In this document: positions 12,765-24,284 of the stretch, piece by piece
Position numbering within the stretch: the first letter of the stretch is position 1
Layout of the letters: every line of letters begins with the position of its first letter
NCBI GenBank assembly: GCA_038503075.1
Contig: JBCAML010000015.1
Location: forward strand, 1 to 64,000
DNA length: 64,000 nucleotides
Source: Gyromitra esculenta
Lineage: Eukaryota > Ascomycota > Pezizomycetes > Pezizales > Discinaceae
Reading direction: 5' to 3'
Notes under the pieces: generated by a model
The model's database searches: none
The model's input: the letters and a program-made list of their open reading frames with translations, nothing else
What the model was told of the DNA's origin: nothing
Made by a program: the position numbers and the translations under genes

Positions 12765-14705
12765 TCACAGATCTTCTTCTAGCTCTCCCCTCTTCCTATC
12801 GCCCCCGACTCCCCAATCGTCTCTCAACACACCCTCGATCTCCTCCATCCTTAGCCCTCTTGTCTCGGGATAAATCACATTCACCACCATCCATCCCGCA
12901 CCACATATCACAGCATATACAACAAAGAGTCCTTGTGCTCCACCCCACATCCACTCGACAGCGGGTAGGAATGTTGCCCCAACAACGAAATTGAGAACCC
13001 AGTTTGTCGCCGTTGCCATCCCTGTCCCAAGTCCGCGAACGCGCATGGGAAAGAATTCAGATTGGACGATCCACGGGATAGCGCCTATACCAAGTGCATA
13101 CGCAGCCACATATGCCATCATAAAAATAATGAGCAGTAAAGTCCACGGAGATGGTGAGGGGTCGGAGGGAGTTGATGACGTGATCATCGGTAGATGATGA
13201 AATGCAAATGCGCAGAGTAGTAGCCCTACTGTCATGCCCGGTATCGACCACAACAGGATCCTTCGCCTTCCGATGCGGTCAATCAAGGTGAAGGCTAACA
13301 CGGTAAACACCATGTTGGTTCCTGCAACGACCATAGCAGTAGCAGTAGGATTCTTGAATCCCACCAAGGAGAATATAGTGGCAGAGTAATACATCAACGA
13401 GTTGAATCCACAAGCCTGTTGGAGACCCTGGAGCAAACAGCTAATCGCTAATGCGCGACGATTACTTCCGATCGAGAAGAGTGCTTTGAGTTTTGCCGCG
13501 AAGGGGTCTTTGGTAAGGGCCTCTACGCCCCGTTCGATTCCAGCAAGAACTTGCTCTACGGACCTTTCGCTGAGGTCGCCATAGACTTTCCTTACGACTT
13601 TTCCGGCATCCGAGCGGCGGGAGTGTTGAATTAACCAACGAGGTGTTTCAGGCATAAAGAACATAAATACGAATTGAAGAATAGCCGGGATTCCACCAAG
13701 CCCAAGCATGAATCGCCAACTAAGATCTTGCGATAGAGTGGGTGGGGAAAGGACGAGGCCAACGGCATAGGCCAGGAGTTGGCCGAAAGTGATAAAGAGA
13801 ACATTGATTACGACCAGGCGCCCACGATGGGACGGAGGAGATAGCTCAGATATGTACCTACAACCATCAGCGAACCAGACAAACGATCTCGCCGACTTGG
13901 CTATATCTTTTCGTGTTCAACAATAAAAGCCTTCATAGTTCCATCTTGATCGTACCGTAAATATTAAACGAAATGAGTATAAAACAGTAATAAAGCCTCG
14001 CCCACGGCCCAAAAAAGAGTAGAACATGATTTAAATGGGTAATCGTTATATTTAGAACTAGTCGGAGGTCATGAAATAATGGGGATGGAAATTGACGGAG
14101 TGGAACTATCGCTGGGAACGGATGGATTTATTGAGGGTTAGGTTTACTTACAACGGCACAATCAAGCTCCCAACTCCAACCCCTAAGCCCACCACAGCTC
14201 TTCCCATTACCATAGCACCAACACTCCTCGCCAAAGCCTGCCAGAGAGCTCCAAGAATGAACAGAGCATCGGCAACCCATATGACTCCTTTCCGGCCGAC
14301 CCGGTCAGCCAGTAGACCGGCAAAAAGGCCACCCACCAGAGCACCAAGAGAGGTCGAAGATGTTATAAGCGACTTATCCCAGGTGGTTACCGGATTCTCT
14401 GGCGTGGAGAGAGATGGCGCAAGGTGGAGCAGGGCCGCAGATATGGAGGCGGTGTCATCTAGTAAGAAAGGAGATCAGCCTAGATATAACACCACGAGGC
14501 AGAGAAAAGAGGACCGACAGCCAAATAGCAATCCGCTAATACCAGCAGTCAACGTGAGCAACCAGATCCAACCGGTGATAGCTCCATCCTCGGGTCTCTC
14601 AGCGTCTCCCCCAGGAACAGACAGAAGGTCAAGGTTAGCGATCAGAGGCTGAGTGCTGAGTGACCCTGGGTCGTCATCAAGATCAAGTCGAGAATAGGCA
14701 GGCAT
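12765..14705 (-). CDS. MFS sugar/polyol transporter (myo-inositol transporter-like)
   Basis: Three exons (14705-14519, 14458-14152, 13857-12765) encode 528 residues. Splicing restores the family signature: GLLFG from exon 1 joins YDTASIS of exon 2, and VPL joins YISELSPPSHRG. Other sugar-porter marks are DRVGRK after TM2, PETPRWL after TM6, DRIGRRR between TM8 and TM9, and YPETRG after TM12. The N-terminal 45 residues are acidic and cytosolic. Closest in feel to fungal myo-inositol/H+ symporters (ITR type); the substrate is inference. The second intron is 294 nt, much longer than the others in this window, yet both flanks fit the family without missing residues. Telomere-like boxes lie 110-155 bp upstream of the start. 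Confidence 0.92.
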
Positions 14706-15906
14706 AAGAGCTTGAGCGAGGGCTTTGTTATGAAATTATTGTGAGATCGCATCGCCTGTAGCCTTTTGGTGGGGACGTGTTCGTTTCGAGGTGTTTGAGC
14801 TTTGAGGTGGCTCCTGGGTTAGGGTTTGAGAACTGGAGACTGCAGTTAGGGTTAGGGTTTAACTCTTCATGAGGTTCTGCGCTTTTTACTGCAGCCTCTT
14901 TCCTTACAACTACGTAGCCCCGCCTGGAATGTTCCCCATATCCTAGAGTACATAATTTGCTCTCTATCTCATGTTAGAGACTGGTACCGGACCTTACTGG
15001 TTCTGCCTATCCATCTGATGGAGGGGCAATGGGGCTGAGCACAACCCTTCCTGCCCAGAGTTCTGTCCCTCCTTCCTTCGCGAATTCGACCCTCCACCAC
15101 AATCACTCCCTACCTCTCTTGGACATAAGCCCTTGATGGAGGAGTACATACATACATACACGTACATGTGCATGAGGACTAGCAATGCAAAGATGTCTCT
15201 GGCACCATCTAATCCTAGAGCCGACCCGATGCCCTGGATCCCGCTTCGTAAATATGCAGGTACGTATAGCACACTGTTTAAAAAATACCCTCTTTGATTG
15301 AGATACCGATAAAAGGCTTTACTCGTCACATTCCATCACTCGGTCGATAGCTTGCCACTGGAGATATAATATTCTGATAGGCCTTTTTTGTGTTCCACTT
15401 TTATATCTACCTCCCTCCCCCCCCCGGAATACAGGTCACATATCCAATGTTAAGGCATAGTATCTATCCCTAGTTCGCTTATCCATTTAATATATACAAC
15501 AAAGTACATGACATTGTTTGGACGACCTTTTATTTTAAATTCTCCTCCATACGCCCCTGGCTTTAGTCATTAAAAATACCTCAGTGCCTGCACTGCTTCT
15601 TCCATTCTAGCCTATGTTATCTAATAAACATATCAAAGCTAGTCGCGATAATCCTACCATTATATTGCGTAAAGCATGATCATTACAGCCATCCCAAAAT
15701 CAATCCATACCATCGTATCGTTGATTCAATCCACTAAGAACTCTTGAATTTATTTGACCGTTCTCCCTTTTCTTCGTCGACTATATGCCTCTTCTTCCTC
15801 CACTGCGCGAACGGTAACGGCGGGGCGCTCCCGGCAACGACACCGAGCGTGTGTTCGCACCATTTCTCTACCATCTATCACGATCGTAAGTAAATCAAGC
15901 CGAGAT
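14706..15906. other. Intergenic region, promoter of transporter and 3' flank of ankyrin-CorA gene
   Basis: About 1.2 kb with no supported gene. It carries the telomere-like boxes listed separately and a run of about ten C near 15417-15425. Confidence 0.6.
14816..14860. promoter_or_regulatory. Telomere-like boxes upstream of the transporter gene
   Basis: GGGTTAGGGTTT at 14816-14827 and TTAGGGTTAGGGTTT at 14846-14860 sit 111-155 bp upstream of the transporter ATG (14705, minus strand). Such telo-boxes are known binding sites for Myb/TRF-type proteins in promoters of other eukaryotes. They could also be remnants of interstitial telomeric DNA. Confidence 0.5.
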
Positions 15907-18900
15907 CTAGGTTTTCTGATGAGGAGTACGAACTCCATAATGCTTGATGCATGCCCATCCCGCGAAGACCATTATAAAAACTGATACGCTCAATATTGCA
16001 TACCACCACCAGTTGACGTGGTTGTTACCCAGTAGATCTATGTTCATACCGAATAGACTCTATAAAATTTAAAAGCCATTAGCAAATCTAAAAGATACGG
16101 CACAAGGGTGTGATTACCGCGGTGAAGAGTAACGGCAAAAAAACAAACTACACTTCTTGTCAGTGTAGATTCAAAGTCTCCAGGTTTGATGATATTTACT
16201 GTAATCCAAGTGAGTCGTTTCATGCTAACAGCTGTCATGGTTGAAACACGTGCTTCGAAGATAGAAACCAAGTTGAATTCCTAAAGCCATCCCGCAGTCA
16301 GCCAGCCGATCTAAAGTGATATCACCCCTAAACACCTAGGCCTTCGCAGAAAGAGTACTCACGAGCTCGATCATTTCTTTCGTCTTTTTCTCCAACTTTT
16401 CAATCTGGTCCTTGCATTCTCTCTTCATTTTGTCAATCATCTGCGACAGTTTTTCGATCTCGGTTCGAGCTTCCTTCTTCGAATTCTTCTCTCCCCGCCT
16501 TTCCTTCTTCTTCCCTTTCCCCTTCTTTTTTGCTTTCTTCTTTTCCTTCTTCGTTTCTGGTTCAGTGGATTCTTCGGTAGACTCTTCGATTAACGTGGCA
16601 GTCTCTGCAACATCATCTTCCATGACCAGTGACTCTTCAAACTCCCCCACTTCTTCATAAAGCAGTCGTTTTTCTTGGAAATCCTTAACTAGATCCTTAG
16701 CCTTGAGTACATGAATTTTTAGAAGCGCCTTGAAATCAGACCACTGCTGTGCATCTTTCAAGAGCGTTCCAATGAGATTTGTAGTTTTCCCTTCTTTAAG
16801 AAGCAGACTTTTGCGCTATTCGGAACCAAAAGGTTAGCGATGACTCTCCACCAGTTACAGCATAGCATAGCACAGTGAGAGGAAACACTTACAATTTCTT
16901 TGAGGTGAAGCTCAGCCACTTTGATTACTTCCTTCCATTTATTCTCCAAATCCCCAATAAACATAGCAACGAAATCAACCCCATGGTTAGGAACCCAGCC
17001 ATATTCCATATTACTCCTATAATTCATGGAACGAAATATTGGGCTTGATCTTCGGTCAGGAGACTCTGTTTTCAGCATCACCCAAGAGATTTGGCTTTGC
17101 TGAACTTGGGTCGCGAAACCTCCGTCACCAGTCTCAGGCCTATGTTCTGCAGAAGGGACATGAACGTAGAAATCAAAGCAGAGGTAGCAGGTCAAGAGTG
17201 CTACGTATACGATCAGTTACAGTCAGATTTTTTTCCCGTCCGAATGATGGAGTTGGGAATGGATTAAAAATACCCTTCGTCTGAGCTGTAGTAGCTATAT
17301 GGCCAATACTCGGGACACCTGAACCATAATCACTTGATTTGATAACTTGGTAATTCTTCGGATTAACCAGAGCCCACATCCATTGTATCTCAGCTTTCGT
17401 TTTAGAGGATTTCTCCGGAGCGTCCGGAGCGTCCAGAGCGAGATATTTCGACATGTAACACCGAGGGTTGATCAACCGCATATTGCTCGTGCCATCGCAT
17501 TTGAGACCGAACGATGAACTATCTCAACAATCAGCCCAGGTATTTCTACCATGGTGGTAAGCCGCAATACATACTAGAATTTCTTAATCTGATGGGAATC
17601 ATCGGATTCAATTCCAATTTCAACTTTGCCGATATCTACTACACTGATAGCTGTTCGAATCCCACCGCCAACATTCGAATGGATCATGATGATATCTTTC
17701 TCTTTTGCAGACAATATCGAGCGCCAGCTCCCCACTCGAGAATTCCGAATATCATCACCTTTCTCGAGCAACAGCTTCACGATATCTTCATGGCCACACT
17801 CAAGCGCTACCTCTAGAGGCCTTCGGGTTCTATTATCTTTAATTCCCATGTCTGCCCCAGCTTCAAGCAGATTAACTAGAATTTCAGTGTGTCTGTTTTG
17901 AGCAGCCCAGTGAAGAGGAGTTGAACCGTCGGAATCTTGAGCGTCTATATAGGCACCCAACCGCAGCAGCGCTCGCAGCATCTCTCCACGGAGGTTTTGA
18001 GAAAACATACAAGTTCTCCCGGAAATGTTTCTGGAGTTGATATTGACCCCACCTTCAAGGAGTATTTTTACCACTGACTCGTGGTCTGCCGCCGCCGCCG
18101 CCTCCAGTGCCTCCGCTCCATAGTTCGGATACCTACCCGCATCTGCTGAGGTTTCGGCTTTGAGAAGTATCTTCACAATCTCCTCATGCCCGGCGCCTGC
18201 CGCTGCCTGCAATGCCGTCTTGCCGTCGGTTTCTACAACCGACACATCCACCCCCGCACCAGCTCCAAGAAGCATCAAGACCACCCCCTCATGTCCGTTC
18301 TCAGCAGCCGCTTGTAGAGCTGTCCTAACATTCGGGCTAGACGATGGGGCGTTGAGATCTGGTTCATGTTTGAGAAGCATTGAGACCACCCCCTCATGCC
18401 CGGCCTCTGATGCCGCCTGCAAGGCCGTCCTGCCGAAGGTTTCGCATGGCTGTGCATTGATGTTGGCGCCAGCATCAAGCAAAATCTTGACCATTTTCTC
18501 GTTCCCAGCCCCCGCTGCCGCCTGTAAAGCTGTTCGCCCATAAAACGGCGACGGTGGTGCTTCGACATCAGCCCCGGCTTTGAGGAGCATGTACACCACT
18601 TGCTCATGTCCATATTCAGCAGCGGCTTGTAAAGCCGTTCGCCCGGAGGATAACGATGGCAGAATATTAACATTTGCACCGGCCTCCAGAAGACTTCTAA
18701 CCACTGCTTTATGCCCGTTCCCTGCTGCCACTTGAAGTGCAGTTCTCCCGAAGGAACCTGATGGGAGCGCGTCGATATCTGCCCGAGCATCGATAAGCAT
18801 TTCAACTACATCTTTGTGTCCGCTTTCTGCCGCTATTTGCAAAGGTGTTCTTCCGAAACGGTCTATTGCATTCACATTTACCCCAGCATCAAGAAGCCTC

Positions 18901-19097
18901 CTCACGATTGCGTCGTCGCCAGCCCCGGCCGCCTCCAACAGCTTTTCCACCTCTATCATCTTATCCACCTTGTCCGCCTCACTTGGATGCCCCCGTCCAC
19001 TAGCATCATCTCGAGTTTCTGAGACGATACTGTGCCTTGGGCTCCTATGTCTTTTTGGTGTTTCCGCCGGTGAAAGGAGGCCGTTCCCTGATGACAT
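15907..19097 (-). CDS. Ankyrin-repeat protein fused to a CorA-like Mg2+ channel domain
   Basis: Eight exons (19097-17575, 17518-17221, 17146-17082, 17016-16893, 16815-16363, 16280-16200, 16147-16118, 16059-15907) join in phase to 908 residues. Residues about 50-455 form 12 ankyrin repeats, mostly 35 residues with GRTALQAAA. A middle region leads to a long helix with a Lys/Arg-rich block and coiled coil (EIEKLSQMIDKMKRE), then NLVSIFEAR, a first membrane helix ending in SLFGMN (GMN at 862-864) and a second helix after HVNWWWY. GMN after TM1 is the hallmark of CorA/Mrs2-type Mg2+ channels. The 30-nt microexon supplies FVFLPLLFTA, the outer half of TM1. ATG 19097 is the first in frame. The exon 2-4 borders have an alternative (donor at 17210, no third intron); the rest is firm. 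Confidence 0.85.
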
Positions 19098-22000
19098 GGC
19101 AACTGGATACGTAATGGACACGGAAATTTCGCTGTATTTGAGATCGCGTCGTCGGTGATTCGAGTGCTCGATTACTAAACCTATAAGTTAGCCCCATGGT
19201 ACATGAAGGGGGGCAAGTCCGCATCTTCTCAAGAAAGGACACAGACGTCACGCGTGGGTACTACCTTCTAGTTTCAAAGTAAAGGTCTACACCCCAATTT
19301 GAGCTCTGCAAATATCGTGATTAAAGGATGCGTGGTTCACGCTGCCTTTCAACGCGCAGGCAGAGCAAGACTATTGAGGGCACAAAGTGTTTTAATTATG
19401 GAGGGGGGTTAATCAACCTTAACCCAACCAGAGGGGGCCACAAAGTTGACAGGTAGCATGCAGACAATAACCAGGTTCTGGTTTCTGGATCTGTATGCAA
19501 ATGCGATTTATTGCTTAACCCGAATTCGCTTCCTTCCAAATCCTCCATCGTTAGACCCAGTTGAGTTAGGCTTTCTGTCATCGGTTGCTTTGCTGGCTCT
19601 CATCTTGGCCTCAGCGCTCTGTCTCAGCTGCAGGGACCACTTGCTACTCGCATGCCTAGACATGATCAGCAGCTTGGTATGCGCGGGCAGCGCAGTTGAT
19701 GGGACATCAACTTTATCACTAAACTACTGATCCATCTCTTGCTTATGGTCGTGGGTTTCCGGCCTATTATATGCTCAGAGCACGGGTACTACATGATCCG
19801 GCCTAATCATATCCTTACCGATGTTCGATAAGAACAATTTCGCAGCTGAACTATTCCATCATCATGCATGTATCAGACGATAGGTACAAGAAGCAGAGTA
19901 CCAACAGTGGGAGAGCAGCCGAGCAAAATAATATCTTACTAGCCGCGGGTGGACTATTCTATACGGCGACCATATGCATACTCAGTTCAATGGCCTGAGC
20001 TAAATATCTCTAATCGCCAGTAGATATGGGTGGTGGCTAGATTGCCAGCTGGTGTTCCTTGGCAGGAAAACATAGTATGACCAAGCAGAAATTTTATTAA
20101 GGCTAAACTCTAACACGAGTGATATCTAGTGATTTCAAGGCATGCTGTTGGCTATTTACTCTAGAAAAGAGCTACAGTGGGCAATGCTCATGCTCGGTAA
20201 AAAGATATCTTCGTTTCAAACGACAAGCACCCAGCAAATGGAGAATGTAGTCCAGGCTTTGGTTATGCAGGACATGTTTGAAGCTTCGCGAACCCAAGCT
20301 CTGCTCTTCACTGGGCCCTCGGGAATCCGTATAGCCCAGAACAAGTATCTTATTTTCATTCCAGCCTATCGACTCAAACCTACCTAATACGGATGTAGGT
20401 TCGTATAGGTATATATAAACAAAGCCTGCAGCGAGCCAGATGAGAGCCACACTGGATCCCTTGGTTAATCCTATTAAATAGACGAACCACACGCAAGAAA
20501 CAGAGTCACTCATTGGACTCGGTATTCGCGTGACTCTCTTCGCAGTATATCTCCTGTTGACAGCCATAAAACAAAGCTGGCAGCAAATAGTTGATGCTAT
20601 GATGCAAAGAGCGAAAAGCCAACCACACTCTGCTTGAATACATGTATGTTCCCCCGGCTGGGTATATCTCTGTTTCGAATATCCGAATCACAACTTTTAT
20701 GTAGACAAGGTTAAGGCTTGAGGCAGCAGCTTGGTGACACCGATCGGGCAATGTTACCATCAGCGCTAATGAAACCTAAAGCCTGAGCTTCTTCTATCAA
20801 CATTTTTCACTCTTCTCATCTTCATCGCTCTCAAAACATCATATTTCATCTCCACCATATCCATCTCCATCCATTTTTTGTCATACTATCCTCAGTTCGG
20901 ATATCTTAACACTTAGTATTTCACTCGGGAGGCAGTATTGGACGAGGCAGAACAAATACAATTCAATTGCTGGGTCCTTCATCGCATCCCAGTTATATCA
21001 GTCCCGGAAACCATATAAGGACTCAGGCGTGATTCGTATCTTGCTTTCAAACCCTCATCTATCCCTGACTTATAGGTGCTAGTTCCTGAACAGCACCAAA
21101 CTAAGGGCGTCAACATCGTACGTCACAGGTCAAGATGCTGAGGTTTGTGTACGCTGCTCAACAATATTAAACCCTGGATTGACAAACGAGCCATGTGAAG
21201 ACGTACATGTCATGTTCGTCATAACTTTTCTCTACGGGCTGTAGCAAATTAAATATACTGTGAGTACTTCCGCCGAGACTCACGCGACTACTTATACTTC
21301 TTGCCTCTCGGGCCCTTAAACCTCAAAAATCAAACGCACATACCCATTCTCTCGCTTGCTGCCAACTACTGCTGCAAAGATTCTTTTGATATGGATCATA
21401 AGCAGAAATTCAATGCTCGAAACATACAAATGACACCAGCATATCTATAGATGGAGTACGCGCCTGCGTTTTTGAAAGAGAGACTATCATATAGTTAGAA
21501 CTTACTACCCCTCGTGCCAAACCATCCAATACTTGGATGCATCATGAAGAACCTGAAAGCAAGCGTATCAGGTTGACCAATCAGTAAGTCGTAAAGCTAG
21601 ATCCAACCAACTAGAAATCTCGACCTAGAACATGCATTTTCAGGCTCTTGATGTGGTATCCGAGTACCTAACACATTTACTATAGTAACTGTAATTTGCA
21701 CGTGGATAGCAGCGCCTTTAAAGCTTACAGCATCGAGACCCCTTATAGCTACGGCACAGGTGGACAAGTCGTTTTTGAGAATCCTAGAGTCAGCTGCTGA
21801 ATTCTTAATATCTTCTGTTGGCTCAAGCTTCCAACCTAGCATAGGAAAATCTCCAAGAGCTCAAAACGCACTGTACATCAAAAATGGCCACACACAGCGA
21901 ATTTCTTACAGCCGAACAGCCCTATAGCGAGCAGCGAGGTGAGTTTAGAGCCTAGGTGGAGGTTTTCGCTGAACATTTCGCACGAGACTAGAGCATGGCC

Positions 22001-22863
22001 TCAGAGGCTCAGCGCAGTGGCACCATTCATTGCCATTCAATAACTTGCAGCCTTGCGGAGAAGAGCGAGCACTTCCCCGTCATTCATGTGTCGAGAAATG
22101 CTTTCGTGTGCGTGGTAGGCTAGTAGTGCGCTAATTGCGGGGTACTTTGCTTTTAAAATATGTACTTCGTCTTCATCATCTTCTTCGTCTTGCTTGATCA
22201 TTACATGTAATCAATAGATCAATCAATTCGTTCTCATCGTAACTTCAACAGTGCGAACCGATTCCACGCATACACGCGCAGTCTGCATCTTTTAGAATCA
22301 CCTAGAAATCAATACGAAGCTCGCAAACAGCTGCGACGCCTCCACAAATTGCCCTATACACCTAGGGTAATCGCAAAGGCCTCATAGCCAGGAAGGTCTA
22401 TTTAGCAAAAGTGAAGAAATCAATTTATCAACACAGAGTAAGCTTAAGTGTGTGAGGCAGAAGAGCTTTTTTTAGAGATGGAATATTATTTGCACTGTGA
22501 GCGGGCCGCATTGGCGCGGGGTAGAGTTCCCACACGTGGAGAAATCTGGTTCTCCGCCTCAGGCAAATAGCGGTCTTACGGGCTAATCAGACGTCTCGCC
22601 ACATTTAAATACCATCTGCATCCTTCGCCCAGATTCTGAGCACTACAGCTATTCCCACCACACCTGCCTAATCGAGCATCGCCATCACTATCTCGAGATC
22701 ACGACAAGAAACCCATAGCCACCGCTATCGCCATTGAACTCTTGTACTATCTTTGTTATTATCTCCTGGTTGGGCTATCGCTACGAACAAAAGCCAGCCT
22801 CCATCCCACCAAACCCCCCTGATATCCAATACTTAGGGTCCAGAGCTCTCGTGAAACCCCATC
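19098..22863. other. Long intergenic region, no gene recognised
   Basis: About 3.8 kb between the ankyrin-CorA start and the first small Cys-rich gene. Frames at 19446-19730 and 20142-20387 are short and show no family features. No tRNA, repeat or transposon ends were found by eye. Confidence 0.55.
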
Positions 22864-23106
22864 ATGTGCTTTGGCAGGAGCGAACAAAACCATGATTCTA
22901 CATTCCTGATACGAGCTCGACCTGGCGAGCATCTAATCTACACTTGTTGCCGTTGCAAGGGACGAAGATTTATCTCCGGGAACACAACTGAGAAGCACGA
23001 ACCCAAACGCTGCCAGCACCCTCGGTGTTTTTGGTGTAAAGTGGACCCAACCCAAACTGAACGTGAATGGAATGAGTACAAGAAGTCTTTTTCATCTCGG
23101 CCATGA
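22864..23106 (+). CDS. Small Cys-rich protein A (CCxC...HPxCxxC), possible zinc binder
   Basis: An 80-residue single-exon frame starts at ATG 22864 with the sequence MCFGRSEQ. It has Cys at 2, 28, 29, 31, 50, 55 and 58 and His at 45 and 52, arranged as YTCCRC, an 18-residue spacer, then CQHPRCFWC. Paired CxxC-like knuckles suggest a compact zinc-binding fold. No signal peptide is present, so it is probably intracellular. The next gene, 600 bp downstream on the same strand, has the same start and the same cysteine layout, which supports both as real genes of one family. The 5' flank has ATTTAAATACC near 22604. I know no function for this family. Confidence 0.6.
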   Translation: MCFGRSEQNHDSTFLIRARPGEHLIYTCCRCKGRRFISGNTTEKHEPKRCQHPRCFWCKVDPTQTEREWNEYKKSFSSRP

Positions 23107-23593
23107 GCTCGAGCTACCTAGCGCAATCCATTTTCTTACCTATATCGGTCTAAACGGAGTTTGGGTGGTTTTTTTTTCTCGCCGGGCTTTATATATTATC
23201 TAGTTGTACTTTATGGGTTGGAAATTTCAAGGCTCTTGTGGTGGCGAGCCCTTGTGCTTTCATATTTCTGTTCTTGATTCTATACTTTACCGCGATAGCT
23301 TCCATTTCATCATTTAGTATTCGAATAAACTCATTGTTCTTGTTTTCAAGGCCCTTATTCACTAAGTAGACAGATCCCTCGGCTGTAAATTAAATAGCCC
23401 AGCCATGGGGTCTCGTGATACTGTTTCATGTAGAACGGCAACACAACCCTGACCCAGAAACTTATATTCCCGAGCTTAAATCAATAGTTTGCGATTTCAA
23501 GTTTCATTCCTATTTACCGCCATGAATTCTCAGCGAGATAAATAGCTCGATCCCCTGTGGCTAAAACCCTCAAGAGAAAAGAATCCTGCCTTT

Positions 23594-23673
23594 ACCACCA
23601 TCATCCTTAAATCAAGTTACCGCTACCAAAGTCACCACCGTCATCCCTAAATCAAGTTACCATTACCAAGGCC
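23594..23673. repeat. Two tandem 40-bp direct repeats
   Basis: Two 40-bp units (23594-23633 and 23634-23673) share the core TAAATCAAGTTACC and start with ACCACC; they differ at only a few positions. They lie just upstream of the second small Cys-rich gene (ATG 23713) and may be in its promoter or 5' leader. Confidence 0.8.
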
Positions 23674-23712
23674 ACCACTGTTATATAACTACCAGCTCTA
23701 AAAGGCCCACAG

Positions 23713-23931
23713 ATGACGTGTTTTGGGAAGAAGTTACGACTCCCGAGCACCGGACATCGCCTCTTCAAAAAAGAGGCACTACCTGTCAAAGTTGAGGTCT
23801 ACCCCGGAAATGCTACCTGGAACTGCTGTAAATGTCCACAAGACGCCCCAGGTTTAAGTATTTATCAATACGCTTGTCATGTCCATATAGAACATCCACA
23901 ATCTTGTTCTAGTTGCAGAAGAAATTATTAG
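23713..23931 (+). CDS. Small Cys-rich protein B (CCxC...HPxxCxxC), paralogue of A
   Basis: A 72-residue frame from ATG 23713 begins MTCFGKK. Cysteines at 3, 38, 39, 41, 55, 65 and 68 and His at 56, 58 and 61 are arranged as WNCCKC, a spacer, CHVHIEHP and CSSC. The order CCxC, spacer, HP, CxxC and the early CFG match protein A, although the rest has drifted. This looks like a tandem duplicate. A TATATAA string lies about 30 bp upstream of the ATG. No signal peptide is seen. It is probably a small zinc-binding protein; the function is unknown. Confidence 0.6.
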   Translation: MTCFGKKLRLPSTGHRLFKKEALPVKVEVYPGNATWNCCKCPQDAPGLSIYQYACHVHIEHPQSCSSCRRNY

Positions 23932-24284
23932 TTTGCTGGCTTGGGAATATCTATCATATCTCCTGTACAAATTTTCTTTATTTCTTTTCCTCGTAAACTT
24001 GACCTTAGCAAATACCCATTTCCAATCAATGCACCATGAAAACTTCTTGTCTAGTTGAAAGGGTTAGGTCTTGTTTTTGCTCTTGCCGACCGTATCTCTC
24101 GTCCATAAGATATACTCACTATCTATAGTGTAGATATATATCTCACGCCCCTTCACAAATGCTGTTTCTATCGAAATCGAGTACTTCTTGAATATATTAT
24201 CATACTGAATATTACACTGTACTTGCCGCAATACCAGATCTAGATCAGTGTCGCATCCGAAAATAATACCGGGTCGATAGCAGA
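23932..24284. other. Convergent spacer
   Basis: About 350 bp between the ends of small protein B and the PsuG gene. Nothing is recognised. Confidence 0.55.

Noticed and set aside
16412..16660. Phe/Ser-rich plus-strand frame
   Set aside because: It is an antisense shadow of the Lys/Glu-rich coiled coil of the ankyrin-CorA gene.
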